From NCBI RefSeq assembly GCF_965363235.1, contig NC_134850.1, positions 44,078,602-44,142,601 of the forward strand: 64,000 nt of DNA. The letters are read 5' to 3'. Within the stretch, counting starts at the first letter, position 1; every line of letters begins with the position of its first letter. Below the pieces are notes generated by a model, which made no database searches, was not told the origin of the DNA, and was given only the letters and a program-made list of their open reading frames with translations. The stretch is from Mytilus galloprovincialis (Eukaryota; Mollusca; Bivalvia; Mytilida; Mytilidae). Of this stretch, positions 50,040 through 61,379 are shown piece by piece. The position numbers and the translations under genes were made by a program.

Positions 50040-51634
50040 CTATGCTAGATATACTTACTGGAGGTGTGATGAGATGATTGAAGCTATTAATTTTCTCCTT
50101 GATAACATTTATGTACGTTTCGGCAACAAAGTTTATCGACAGGTTGTAGGTATCCCCATGGGCACTAATTGTGCCCCTTTAATAGCATACTTGTTTTTGT
50201 ACTGTTACGAATCACAGTTCATGACTAAACTCAGTAAAGACCCGTCGAAATTGCATTTAATTGATAAATTCAACAAGAACTTACCGTTATCTTGATGATA
50301 TATTTTCGTTAAATAATCAAGAATTTTCTCAATATACTGCGGAAATTTACCCCTAGGAACTTACTTTAAATAAATCAAATTTATTCGGTAATAACTGTCC
50401 TTTCCTGGATTTAGATATTTCGGTTTTAAACGGGAAACTCCACACTAAAATTTACGACAAAAGAGACGATTTTTCGTTCCCTATTGTTAATTTTCCATTT
50501 CTAGATGGTGATGTTCATTTGGCACCATCTTACGGTGTTTATATTTCACAACTTGTTCGCTATGCCCGTGTCTGTTGTGACGTTTTTGATTTTAACGAAC
50601 GCAACCTGTGTATTACTGATAAATTGTTAAACCAGGGATATCGTTACCATAAATTACTTAAAACCTTTAATAAATTTTTCCATAGATATAAAGATTTGGT
50701 TTTGAAGTTTGGTTGTACCTGTAGAAAACTTATTTCAAAGGATAGCACATCCTTACTTTTACGGAAATGTTGTTAACCGTGCCCGGAAATTTAGAAATGA
50801 TCCATGTAAACTTGTCGCTCCTTTAAATAAACTTATTCTAAAAGGTTACCTATTCAACACTGTAATAAGATCATTGAATATTGTTTTTATTGGTATAAAT
50901 ATTGATTTTGTTATCAGTAAATTAAAAGCTAACTAAATATACATATTCATGGAACTACAATCTGTCGATACCCGTAACTTGGCATTGCACAAGGTCATGT
51001 TTTTCTCTGGCTGTTTATGACGTCTTTACACTAAATCCATTGGATGTTGGATGTGTACGGATTGATAGTTTAGTCTTAGTTGCATGATTTTTTTTTATTA
51101 GTTGTTAGTGGCTTTGAACTAGCTGTCAGATAACTGCGAGTTCTCTCAGATCTGTTCATTGTGTCTTTTTGTGTCGGGATGTATAAGTACCGGGCCACGT
51201 CCACTGTATTTTTGTCCATCTGATGAGTTAAGCCTTTTTCAACTGATTTTTATAGTTCGTTCTTATGTTGTACTGTTATACCACTGTCCCAGGTAAGGGG
51301 GAGGGTTGGGATCCCGCTAACATGTTTAACCCCGCCACATTATTTATGTATGTGCCTGTCCCAAGTCAGGAGCCTGTAATTCAGTGGTTGTCGTTTGTTT
51401 ATGTGTTACACATTTGTTTTTCGTTTATTTTTTTACATAAATAAGGCCGTTAGTTTTCTCGTTTGAATTGTTTTACATTGTCTTATCGGGGCCTTTTATA
51501 GCTCACTATGCGGTATGGGCTCTGCTCATTGTTGAAGGCCGTATGGTGACCTATAGTTGTTAATGTCTGTGTTATTTTGGTCTTTTGTGGATTGTTGTCT
51601 CATTGGCAATCATACCACATCTTCTTTTTTATGA
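50040..51634 (+). mobile_element. Broken retroelement with reverse transcriptase and 3' tail
   Basis: Conceptual frames between 50074 and 50940 show reverse-transcriptase hallmarks: RFGNKVYRQVVGIPMGTNCA (the active-site palm entry), a YLDD catalytic box, PFLDLDISVLNGKLHTKIYD, and further on FNERNLCITDKLL, GYRYHKLLKTFNKFFHRYKD and HPYFYGNVVNRARKFRNDP. This resembles a reverse-transcriptase type common in marine invertebrates, of non-LTR or Penelope-like kind; I cannot settle which. No 5' domains are present, so it is 5'-truncated, and the coding part has a few breaks. A ~700-bp non-coding 3' region follows, ending in the tail that is dispersed throughout the window (51240-51634). It is a fossil copy. 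Confidence 0.75.
51240..51634 (+). repeat. Reference copy of the dispersed 3' tail
   Basis: The best preserved copy in the window: CCCGCTAACATGTTTAACCC, CTGTCCCAAGTCAGGAGCCT, CAGTGGTTGTCGTTTGTTTA, AAATAAGGCCGTTAGTTTTC, TGGGCTCTGCTCATTGTTGA, then GTTGTCTCATTGGCAATCAT and ACCACATCTTC. It directly follows the reverse-transcriptase remnant, which suggests it is that element's 3' end. Confidence 0.8.
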
Positions 51635-52661
51635 CACTATATATCAGAAATACCATGTTTTCGGGAACTACTTGTTCGAAGACCAATATTAAAAAAGACA
51701 GAAGCATAGTATTATAAAACCTAATCAGTAATTCCAAAACTAGTCAAGGTGCCCCTTGCTTAGAATTTGTCGTACCTCTACTTTCTTTAGAGGTAAGGAA
51801 GGAAAGATGCACTTCCATGCTTATTCACAATAATGTTAAAAAGAACTATATGTCTATCATTTCAATATAATTGTGTTGAGCTTAATCTATTCTCTTTAAA
51901 CGAAAACGGTTCAACGTGTCAGCTTTATACCTCACGTGTTGAGTTCGCGCAACATGCATTTCTCTCAATTGATATGCGATATTCTTGTACAAATGGTACG
52001 CCCAAATTTTGTTGCGCGGACAATACCCAAAATAAATGTTTGTAGTCATCAATTGGACGATTGAAGTCTGAAGAAAACCAACATGAAAGTAGAATAAAAT
52101 CAATAAACGATATATCTTTTGATATCAAATTATTACCCCTCATTAATGAACCCTCTGACCCCATTTTGATGTTGAAAATATCCAATTAATTTAGGAAAAA
52201 GTAAAATAATATGAGATCTGTATCATACAAGATAGTATGCATCGTTTACAAGAATTTAGATGAGGCAGGTGTCAAATTCTGAAATTTAACAGATTGAAAA
52301 TGTAATAAATTTTCATATCTGATAAATACGAAAAATTTTGAGAAATGTGAAATCATTTTCATTAGGTGTCATATGGTTCGAATGTGCTTTTATATTTTCT
52401 TTTAGTTATCATTACAAAAATATATTTACTAATGACGTATGCATTCTAGTTATATATAATAAACTATAGATACTATGTGTTCTTAGTCAAGGCTATATTT
52501 AATTTATACTTGATGTTTTAAAAACAAACGACACACAGAAAACAAAAATTAAGAAAACCAGTGCAAATTATTTTCCAATGACAAAATTAACAAGCAATAA
52601 CTAGTAGGAATAACTCTCGTTGGGAATTGAGTGGTCCAATACAATTCTCTCTGTATAAAAA
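51635..52661. other. Intergenic, nothing recognised
   Basis: AT-rich. Short open frames on both strands (51833-52185) overlap each other and lack any recognised motif. Confidence 0.45.
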
Positions 52662-52836
52662 AGAAGATGTGGTATGATTGCCAATGAGACAACTATCCAC
52701 AAAAGACCAAAATGACACAGACATTAACAACTATAGGTCACCGTACGGCCTTCAACAATGAGCAAAGCCCATACCGTATAATCAGCTATAATAGGCCCCG
52801 ATAAGAAAATGTAAAACAATTCAAACGAGAAAACTG
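52662..52836 (-). repeat. 3' tail copy, reversed
   Basis: GATGTGGTATGATTGCCAAT, AGACAACTATCCACAAAAGA, GTCACCGTACGGCCTTCAAC and AAAACAATTCAAACGAGAAA: the inverse of 51450-51634. It is followed by a forward, strongly diverged tail piece (52837-53045). Confidence 0.85.
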
Positions 52837-53339
52837 TGCCTGGTCTAAGACAGAAACCTGTAGTTTAGTGGTTGTCATTTTTGTTTTTTGTTATAAAATA
52901 TGCCGTTAGTTTTGCTCAAACAAACCTGTTTAATAGTTTTCATGTCGGGGTTTATATAGCCAACTTTTATATTAGGAATGGGGTTGTCCCATCGTTGAAG
53001 GCCGTGCGGTTGCCTATAATGATTTCATTGGCATCATATCACAGCTCCTCAGTTTCATATTTACAATCAAATATGCATAAACCAATTCGTTTTTGAATTT
53101 AGATATAGAAATAAAGAGATGAGACAATGATCGTCAATGAAAAATCTATTCATTAAAACCGTAGGACAAATTTGTGAACAAAAAAAAACATTGGTCACCG
53201 TACGGCCTTTAACAATCAGCAAACTTAAAGAGGAACATACATATGGCTTAATAATTTTACAATGTTTGTTTACCGTAAGATGCTCTTCATCAAATTAGTG
53301 ATTAGTCTGTTGCTTTAGCATCAACATGGCATGCACGCA

Positions 53340-53540
53340 TAATCAGAAAATATCCAGCTCACTATGTGGTGTGGATTTTGCTCATTGTTGGAGGCCATAC
53401 GGTGACCTTCATTTGAAACTTCTACGTCATTTGGTCTCCGGTGGATTGTAGTCTAATTGGTAATCATACCATATCTTCTTATTTTCAGCTAAAGATAAGA
53501 AAGATAGTGACTGTTGGAGGGGGTGGGGGTGGGTGGGATT
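53340..53540 (+). repeat. 3' tail copy followed by a G-rich run
   Basis: CTCACTATGTGGTGTGGATT, TTGCTCATTGTTGGAGGCCA and TAATTGGTAATCATACCATA match the tail. The G-rich run at 53517-53537 has four or more G tracts. Confidence 0.65.
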
Positions 53541-55479
53541 GTCAAATAAGGGTATGTTGTTGCTTTAAAACAGGTTATTTGCTATCCCATCATATAATTG
53601 CTACAATGATTCCTTTGTGTTAAAGGAGCGTGGCATTCTCTTTACTGTCGTAGTATTTAATGTTCCTCGCATTAGTTCATCATTTTGTTAACACGAGGCA
53701 GATGAAGAAAGTTTGAAGCGTTGTGATAGGATGTTTGTGTAAACTGTATGTTTTAGATTTGATAATGAGTAACTTCAGTGTGGATATCAACCATATAAAG
53801 TTCATAACCTTTTCTTGAGAGGAATTCGAGAAAAATACGGTTGGTATGGGTATTATAAACAAGCTCTCAATTTCCAAAACAGAATAATGAAGTATTGATA
53901 TCAAGCATAAAACTATTTTGTCTAGATTTTTTATAAGTAGATAATTTGTTAAATATTAGATTTATGGAAGAAATTATCGTTTTTCCCGACCGTGATATCA
54001 GATTTAATGTCCTCCCATTTTGAGCGGATGTTGCTGACGTTATTTGTACTTCCTACTCAGTCGAAAACAAGAAATCAAACAGCAAAACCGAGAAATCGCC
54101 AGAAACTAACAAATCTCAAGAAATATGCCATGATTGGTCAATAATTTATAGTCTTTTCATATGTTGTGCTATTTTTACTTTCAAAATGTGTAACTTCATT
54201 CTTGTATTTTGTTTGTTTGTCGTAAATGCAGACATATTTATAGATCGCATTTAAGTGTATCCAATATAAGTTAAACAATAATTGTACGTTAACGGGCGAA
54301 ATCCTTTTAAAATTAGCAGATTTAAATATAAAACTTTAGCATTAATTGCAAAATATGTAACTGTACCTTTAATTAATGAGGTATTTGTTTAGAAATAGAA
54401 ATGACAGTCTTAATTTGGAATTATTAAATGTCAAACAATACGCAATGTACATGTTTTGATTCCGTCTAGTCAGCATCAAGTTACCTTTTTAATTGGCATA
54501 ATTATCTACACAATATTCTGAAATAAAATTGTTATGCCAACTCAAATATAGCTGATTATTAACGAGAATTTAAATTTATTGTGCCGATTTTTTGTCCAAT
54601 ACTTCCTGTTTGTTCTTCCTCCTTAAATGAATGTTGGGATGGTCACACATTTAATTGTCCTATTTTTACCACATATGTTTTAGGCGTTTATAATTCACAA
54701 CAATAACGTAATAAAAAAGAAATAAATCCTTTCTTGAAAATATTGTACATTCCAAATATGTGTGAATATCTAATTGATTGATGTATAGGTTAATTGATGT
54801 TTTTGTTACGTCCAGTGGCAAATGTTTCATGCTTGTTCAGAACGAGAAAAAAACCGCAATACAATAGGTAGTTCATGCAAGGTTCGGAGTCGAACGGGAT
54901 AAAAAGTGTCAAATTTGAACGGTCATTGTCCGGAGAATGAAGGTATGTTGGAAAGGGACAGAGATGATTGTTTGCTTGCAACCGGCCACTGTTCTACAAT
55001 CCCGAAAGATGAGTTGAAGTTTATACAATATTTCCTTAAAATACAGATGATACGCACTCGTTTTCACAGCATGCGGCATCCTGAGATTCAGTGAACGTCA
55101 CATTCTAACCGGCCGTGAATGCGTATATTGATACATACCGCACATTTAGAGGTCAACGAATGAGCTTCAAATATAAAGATGATTTTAACTGAATACGTCA
55201 GTCTCGAAATAGCCAACTGACTAGACAATTTGGGTATTAACTAAAAGACAAGGTCAAATATCTTAGAAAAACCAATTCATATAGATCAAAATTAAAAGGT
55301 GCGAGTTAGAAGCAATCTTATTTCTCATTCTAAAAGTTTCTGACCAAATTAAGAAGTAGAGTCAACTTCCCATTTCTTTGTTGCACTCACTGCATCAAAA
55401 TCAGGAAGTTTTTTTTAACTAGTTTGAATTATTTTAAATGTCAGTTTTTAGACTTTTATATATATATATATATAACTGC
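53541..55479. other. Intergenic, nothing recognised
   Basis: AT-rich; a (TA)n stretch lies at about 55459-55474. The open frames at 54790-55094 overlap on opposite strands and have no recognisable motif. Confidence 0.45.
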
Positions 55480-55585
55480 TTTGTTGTATTGATTTTGCTC
55501 ATTGTTGAAAGCAGTCCGTTTTAATTTATACTGGGTCTCTGGTTGCGAGTTGTCCGGTTGCAATTCATACCACATCTAAGGGGAA
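55480..55585 (+). repeat. 3' tail fragment
   Basis: TGATTTTGCTCATTGTTGAA, GGGTCTCTGGTTGCGAGTTG and CAATTCATACCACATCT, a diverged tail end. Confidence 0.6.
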
Positions 55586-56224
55586 ATTGACCCATCTTCT
55601 TTGTTAAACGGACGCATATTCTTTTGCATAGTAGTATATTTTCTTGTACTCATTCTGTTCATGCTATACCGGTTCATAATATCCGTAGTATTAATAACTG
55701 AACAAGAAGCCGGCAATGCCCTGTACCGCCAACCGTCTAATGACACTTTGCATGGGTGTCACTGACATTTAACGGTTAAATTAATCGTTATCCGGTTACG
55801 ATTTGATTGATGCTGAAAGCAATGATGAGTAACCACTGGAAATGTTTACCCCATTGCCCAAGGATGATTATGGCCATATGGTTAAAAAGGAGAGGATTTT
55901 GTTAATTGGCTAACGATGTGTCCACTTTTTGTTTTTAAGGATCTAAAAACACTCTGTTCTCCATTCTATTCTGGTTCACACCTGATAGATGTCTACAAAA
56001 TAAGAAAAGGTCTCAATCTTCCGCAGTCCTCAAAGTGTCTTTTATATAAGCTTTGGATTTCAAATATGTTGGCCGAAATGCGCATCTGGTGCAGGAAAAT
56101 TGGTACCGTTCATGTTATTGTGAATAAGTTTATCAAAAAGCTATGGCAATTATGCCATGAACACGAATATATATGAGACGGTATAAACAAGGTTTTTTTT
56201 TATCATTAAACTTGCAATTATTTC

Positions 56225-56605
56225 ACAAATGCATGTTGATATCTCACAAACATGTTTAACCCCGCCGCATTTTTGCGCCTGTCCCGTTGAGATCTCACAA
56301 ACATGTTTAACCCCGCCGCATTTTTGCGCCTGTCCCAAGTCAGGAGCCTCTGGCCTTTGTTAGTCTTGTATTATTTTAATTTTAGTTTCTTGTGTACAAT
56401 TTGGATATTAGTATGGCGTTCATTATCACTGAAATAGTATATTTGTTTAGGGGCCAGTTGAAGGACGCCTCCGGGTGCGGGAATATCTCGCTACATTGAA
56501 GACCTGTTGGTGACCTTCTGCTGTTGTTTTTTTTCTATGGTCGGGTTGTTGTCTCTTTGGCACATTCCCCATTTCCATTCTCAATTTTATGGAATGCATA
56601 AATAT
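56225..56605 (+). repeat. Tail start with a 52-bp duplication, then the second tail type
   Basis: GATCTCACAAACATGTTTAA with CCCCGCCGCATTTTTGCGCC is present twice in tandem (about 56237-56288 and 56289-56340). CCAAGTCAGGAGCC follows. GGGGCCAGTTGAAGGACGCC to CCCATTTCCATTCTCAATTT (56450-56600) is the uninterrupted relative of 49850-50030. Confidence 0.75.
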
Positions 56606-57267
56606 ACAGATTCAACATTGTTGGGCTAAATTTGTGACGTAATATAAGTTAGTATTTAATGTGTTGTAGTTGCCCAGAGGCTTTATATTCCTAGTTTATC
56701 CGAAAGAAAACCTCTGTGGTGTAAAATTGTCCATATGTAGACCTATATTTAAGAACTTAATGCTTCATTTTGTAACTTCATTGGGATGTAAAAACGTTGA
56801 CTGAAGTACATTTTGTATGAGGCTTGGAAGCGCTTCATTCTAAACTGAATGTGCGCACGGTCAACGCTTTTACAACCCTATGAAGTTACAAAAAGAAGCA
56901 TTCAATACTTATAATCACATTTTTTTTGCTAGGGTCATGAAAACACGATTTTTATCAAGTTTTTAGTTAATTTATACCTTTGCACTTTATTGTAGGACCT
57001 CGTGTCCTCGTTAATGATACATTTTATTGTGGAATGAAGTTGATTAAGGAATAACGTGAGATTGCAGTGTAGCCAATCAGAATTACGTATTATTATGAAA
57101 CATACATCTAATGTAATTATAATACAATGATAGTGCTATGATTATTATCCTTTGCGACAGACAAAATATCGAATCTTTTAATTATACAATGCCTGAATAC
57201 ATCATGTAATGTGTTACTACCCTAAATGAAGCTGACGAGGCTTTAAAGGCAAATACTCCACTTAAGA

Positions 57268-57337
57268 AACCCTATTTGGCCGAGTGGTCTACAGCTCTTG
57301 ACACAGAAAGGGTGTTGCCGTGATGTCACAGAATATA
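57268..57337 (+). mobile_element. Truncated tRNA-like SINE head
   Basis: CCCTATTTGGCCGAGTGGTC followed by TACAGCTCTTGACACAG is a tRNA 5' half with an A box. It is cut off before the B box where a reversed tail copy (57338 on) was inserted. It is not a working tRNA gene. Confidence 0.6.
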
Positions 57338-57540
57338 TAAAAAAGAAGATGCGGTATGATTGTCAGGCAATGAGACAACTGTCCACAAGAGACCAAAATG
57401 ACCGTGACAGAAATTAACAACTATAGGTCACCGTACGGCCTTCAACAATGAGAAAAGCCCATACCGCAGTCAGCTATAAAAGGCCCCGAAATGACAGACA
57501 ATGGAAAACAATTCAAACAAGAAAACTAAGGCCTTATTTA
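57338..57540 (-). repeat. 3' tail copy, reversed, inserted in a SINE
   Basis: AAGAAGATGCGGTATGATTG, GACAACTGTCCACAAGAGAC, GGTCACCGTACGGCCTTCAA and CAATTCAAACAAGAAAACTA, the inverse of the tail end. Confidence 0.8.
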
Positions 57541-58830
57541 TGTAGAAGCATGCGTTCAAATCCAACTGAGGGATGCAAAAAAAAAAAAAAAAAATGCCAC
57601 TGCAAATTTGCAAATGTAACTTTCATTCATGTGTTGGGTTTTTTGTGTTTAATTTGTGACGAATTATGTGTGTTTATAGTGTTAGCCATGTAAAGCCGAA
57701 TAATTACTTATTATGGAGATCGTCTGTCATACAGTTGTCACTTGTTTAGATGTATATTTCTCTGAAATAATAGCAATACATGTAAAGAATCTTAAATAAA
57801 ATTGGAAGGGATGAGAGAGTAATATCTCTTTATCATAATTCTCATGTGATTAAATAAGATTGTGTTCATTTTAATAAACGTATAAACATACAATACATTC
57901 CAGTGTGAATTGATTGAGTTAATAAGAATATTGTTTATTCTTAACTGTCATATCGGCCCCCACTTAGTCTTCGCTAATCTTCAAATACTAACATACAAAC
58001 AACTAGAAAATATCATTTCTTTTGAATTTTCTCCTATTATAATCCACCTTTACAAATCAATTGCAACCGTATATAAAACTCCGATAAATAACACAATCTG
58101 AAAGTTTATATTGAAATATTTTGACAAACAATTTTCACCAATTTTTGATTAAATACCTACTATTAATATTGATGAGTGATCAAGGCTTTGAAGAATTTTT
58201 CTTTTACATCAACTGCTCAATAAATAAAACTCAAATTTCTCTAAATAGATACTGTTTGTATGGGTTAGTTTACTTTAAATGTGAAAAAGGCGTAAATGAC
58301 TTTTTGTTTGTATGTGAAATTGATTCCTTTTGTAATTGTATTTCATTCTGTCTTCAAAACGTTTATTTGCATCATTCGTTAATCTTATAGGTACACAACA
58401 ATACAACTCCTATGTAAACAGGCGAGCAGAATAAAGAGTTGATTGACTACAAAGAAAGGCAGTTGTTATAATTGGACAAGGGCAAGAGAGGTGCGATTTT
58501 TCTGATTGGCGAATTGACGATTGAAAACAGAGATTTCAAGAGATTCATGTGCATTGAACGTATACGTCTTAACAGAATAATCACTCTAGTTATTTTTAAA
58601 GTGTGTCGCTGTGGTAGTACTACTATATAGTCAAGTATCAATTATTTTGATTTAAATATTTAATTCGGGATGATATCAGTTAAATACGTGGTGTGAAGAT
58701 TCTGAAATAGAAACAAAATTGGACAAAATGGATAATTATAAATTACCAATACAAACAATTGATTTTGGATGATAATAAAACACAGAAAAAATACCAATTA
58801 ATTTATTATAAAGTTGATTTTTATTCTGTA
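57541..58830. other. Intergenic, little recognised
   Basis: AT-rich with an A run near 57577-57594. A TATA-like ACTATATAG at about 58621 lies 200 bp before the candidate secreted-peptide exon. Confidence 0.45.
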
Positions 58831-58968
58831 GTTATGGTGTCGATAAGTAATGTTACTTTTGTGATTTTTGTGACATTTTTGACAATTGGATGTATTGCAA
58901 AAAATAAAAACAACGATTACCAGGAGCAGGCGGCAGATAGTTTCTCTAATTTAAGCGCCAATGATGAG
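58831..58968 (+). CDS. Candidate coding exon with signal peptide
   Basis: ATG at 58834 opens 45 codons: MVSISNVTFVIFVTFLTIGC, IAKNKNNDYQEQAADSF, SNLSANDE, then the donor GTAAGA at 58969. Residues 1-22 look like a classical signal peptide (hydrophobic core FVIFVTFLTIGC, small residue before a basic cluster). The ATG is preceded by TTATTCTGTAG, a good acceptor, so an untranslated first exon may lie upstream. The phase-0 donor after a signal peptide fits a small secreted peptide or protein. A possible second exon is TACTTTAATCTCTATCAG and TAG after TCTCTTTTCCAG at 60084, giving 51 residues; this is a guess. No family was recognised. Confidence 0.4.
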
Positions 58969-59280
58969 GTAAGATTGTCTATACCTTAATTAAAGTAGTG
59001 TCATTAACTTATTGTTAAATTGGCGATAATAAATATCTAACTCAAGACATAATTGACCCTTTGTTCATTCTTGCGAATTTAAAATTTGAGCTTTTGGAAA
59101 AAAAACTAATAGTATTTAATATTGTTTTCTATTATAGTAGGCTTTTTTGTATATAATGAATTTAAAGATAGATTCTTTTTTGTCTATTTCTCAACTGTTG
59201 ATTTAAATGCTAAATGATACTTACATCTTCTTTGATGTTTGTGTGGTATCATAATTAATTACATAGTTGCACATTTTTTA

Positions 59281-59886
59281 TTTCTGTAATGTTGAACCGA
59301 ATATTTGTATTCGAATTCTATTGCATCTTAAGTTTCTCACTTCTTAATTGAAACCTCTTGCAATGATACTTCTACATCTACGTCAAGATTTATATACTAT
59401 ATTCCATTCATAATGTCTTGTCTGTTAATGAAACAGATCACATAGTTAAATCGCTGGTACGAAAGCTCATGTTATATTAACATCGTTTATCTTTCCAATC
59501 AAGAATTATATAAGTATTTAATTCATATTGTAACAAGTGGTGTATATCTTTCATATGGCACTGAATCTTAGTGCAACTAGGTTAGTAAGCTTATATATCA
59601 TGCAAACGGTCTTGCAGATCAGTGATGGATTCAGGGGAGGGTTCCGGGGGTTGGAATTCACCTTTTGTGCTTATCAATGCATTTGAATGGAGATATATAG
59701 TTTGAACCCCCCCCCTTTTTTTGCTGATCAATGCATTTGAATGGAGATATATAGTTGGAACCCTCTTTTTGTGCTGATCAATGCATTTGAATGGGGACAT
59801 TTAGAGGGAACCCCTCTTTATCCTTGGTTGGGACCTCCCTTTTTGAAAATGACTAGAACCACCCCTGCAGATATATACATCGACTG
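59281..59886 (+). repeat. Dispersed repeat (second copy of 5994-6334), interrupted
   Basis: Collinear with 5994-6334 up to GGTCTTGCAGAT (59619) and again after 59872 (ATATACATCGACTGA). The intervening 59620-59867 is a separate insertion. Confidence 0.75.
59615..59872. mobile_element. 248-bp insertion with CAG..CTG ends and 5-bp duplication
   Basis: The body (59620-59867) begins CAGTGATGGATTCAGGGG and ends AGAACCACCCCTG, an imperfect inverted end pair. CAGAT flanks both sides (59615-59619 and 59868-59872) as a target-site duplication. Inside, a ~45-bp unit with TCAATGCATTTGAATGG is repeated three times. It is non-coding; a minus-strand open frame simply follows the repeat. Confidence 0.75.
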
Positions 59887-59964
59887 AACTCCTGTTGGGT
59901 CTTCTATCAACACTAATTCTTTGAAGAACTTGTAAGTTTAAAGACAGTACCTCTACAAAGTAAA

Positions 59965-60035
59965 ATCACAAAAATACCGAACTCCAAGGAAAATTCAAAA
60001 CGGAAAGTCCCTAATCAAATTGCAAACTCAAAAGC
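59965..60035. repeat. Short copy of the 38690-39270 repeat
   Basis: ACCGAACTCCAAGGAAAATT, CAAAACGGAAAGTCCCTAAT and TCAAAAGCTCAA are shared. Confidence 0.75.
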
Positions 60036-60467
60036 TCAATATATAACGTTTTGTTGTGTCAACTACAATTTATTCTCTTTTCCAGTACTTTAATCTCTAT
60101 CAGTAGTGTTATATATTAGGTGTTTTAGAATTCCTTCTCTATTTATATCAATGTTGTAAGTTTGCTTTGGTTTTTTAATCTGGTGTTTTAAATTGTTTTC
60201 AGTGTTTTAAGTATTCTGTTCGTGATTTAGTCTTTTGCATTTTTCTTACAATAATCCTGAAGAAATGAAACGACGTGATGTTTATGACGTGATGTGAATG
60301 ACATTTTTGTTAATGTCAATATTCTTTATTTTTATGCATTTATTATTGAAAATGCATTGCCTTGGTATTTGACAGTAAGACGCCGCAATTCTTTGGTTAT
60401 CGTATGTTACTTATATCATATTTGTTTTTCGTTTATTATTTTCTTTAACATAAATTCGTTTACTTAG

Positions 60468-60700
60468 ATATAGGAAGATGTGGTGCGAGTGCCAATGAGA
60501 CAATTAATGAATTTCGTTTACTTGTTTGAATTAATTTGCATTTGTCAAGTCGGACCCTTTTAATCATTTCTATGCAGTATTGATTTTGCTCATTATAGAA
60601 GGCCTATGGTGACATAAAATTTCTAACTCCCATATCATTAAGTATCTGATGGAAAGAGAGTTGTCTTATTGGCGTTCAAACCACATCTTCTTATCACAAA
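60468..60700. repeat. Tail-family copy with inverted ends
   Basis: Starts AGGAAGATGTGGTGCGAGTG and CCAATGAGACAAT; ends GAGAGTTGTCTTATTGGCGT and CAAACCACATCTTC, the inverse of the start. The middle keeps TTGATTTTGCTCATTATAGA. Like 17680-20345, the tail end is present in both orientations at the two borders. Confidence 0.7.
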
Positions 60701-61379
60701 CTTGTTTACCATTGGTACCGTCAAGGATTAGAAATCTTTGGTACTGATGATAACATGATCAGACACCAAAGAATACAAACAAGAAAGGTTGCAAAATAAT
60801 GCAATACTGTTTTTTTTTTACTAAGTAAATCAGACTTCAAATTAAATAATTAAATAACACAGGTAAAATCTGGATTAAATTTCCATGGAGCATATTCCTA
60901 CGTATAGAAATCCGATTCAGATTTAACCTACACTATTTGTATTTTCGTGTTTTTACTTCGAAGGGTTAGTTTCTCGCCTCAGATTTCGGATCTTGATACC
61001 CAATGTGATGATATTAACCAGAATGGACTAGGTATGCTAAGCTAGGTCCCTATTCAATCTAGAAAATTAGCGCATATATTATTACAAAATTAATGATTCT
61101 GGTGTAAAAATAATTAAGAATTGGAAGTAACATTTCTGACATAGTATGAAATATCCACTGAAATTTTACGGTAGAAAGATAGCATAATTCAAATCATTTT
61201 CCAAAAATTTACAAAACCTGCATATTTTCAAAGTAGCCGCAATTGAGAGTGGAAATACTGAGCACATGCAAGCACCAAAACATATATATAAATATGAATA
61301 GTGTTGGTCATATTTTTTTTCAAGTATACAGTCATGTTCTCTATATTTGAGGTTAAATAAAGGCAACAGTAGTATACCG

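Noticed and set aside
54790-55094. Overlapping opposite-strand open frames of ~62 codons
   Set aside because: No signal peptide, domain, splice context or repeat explanation favours either strand.
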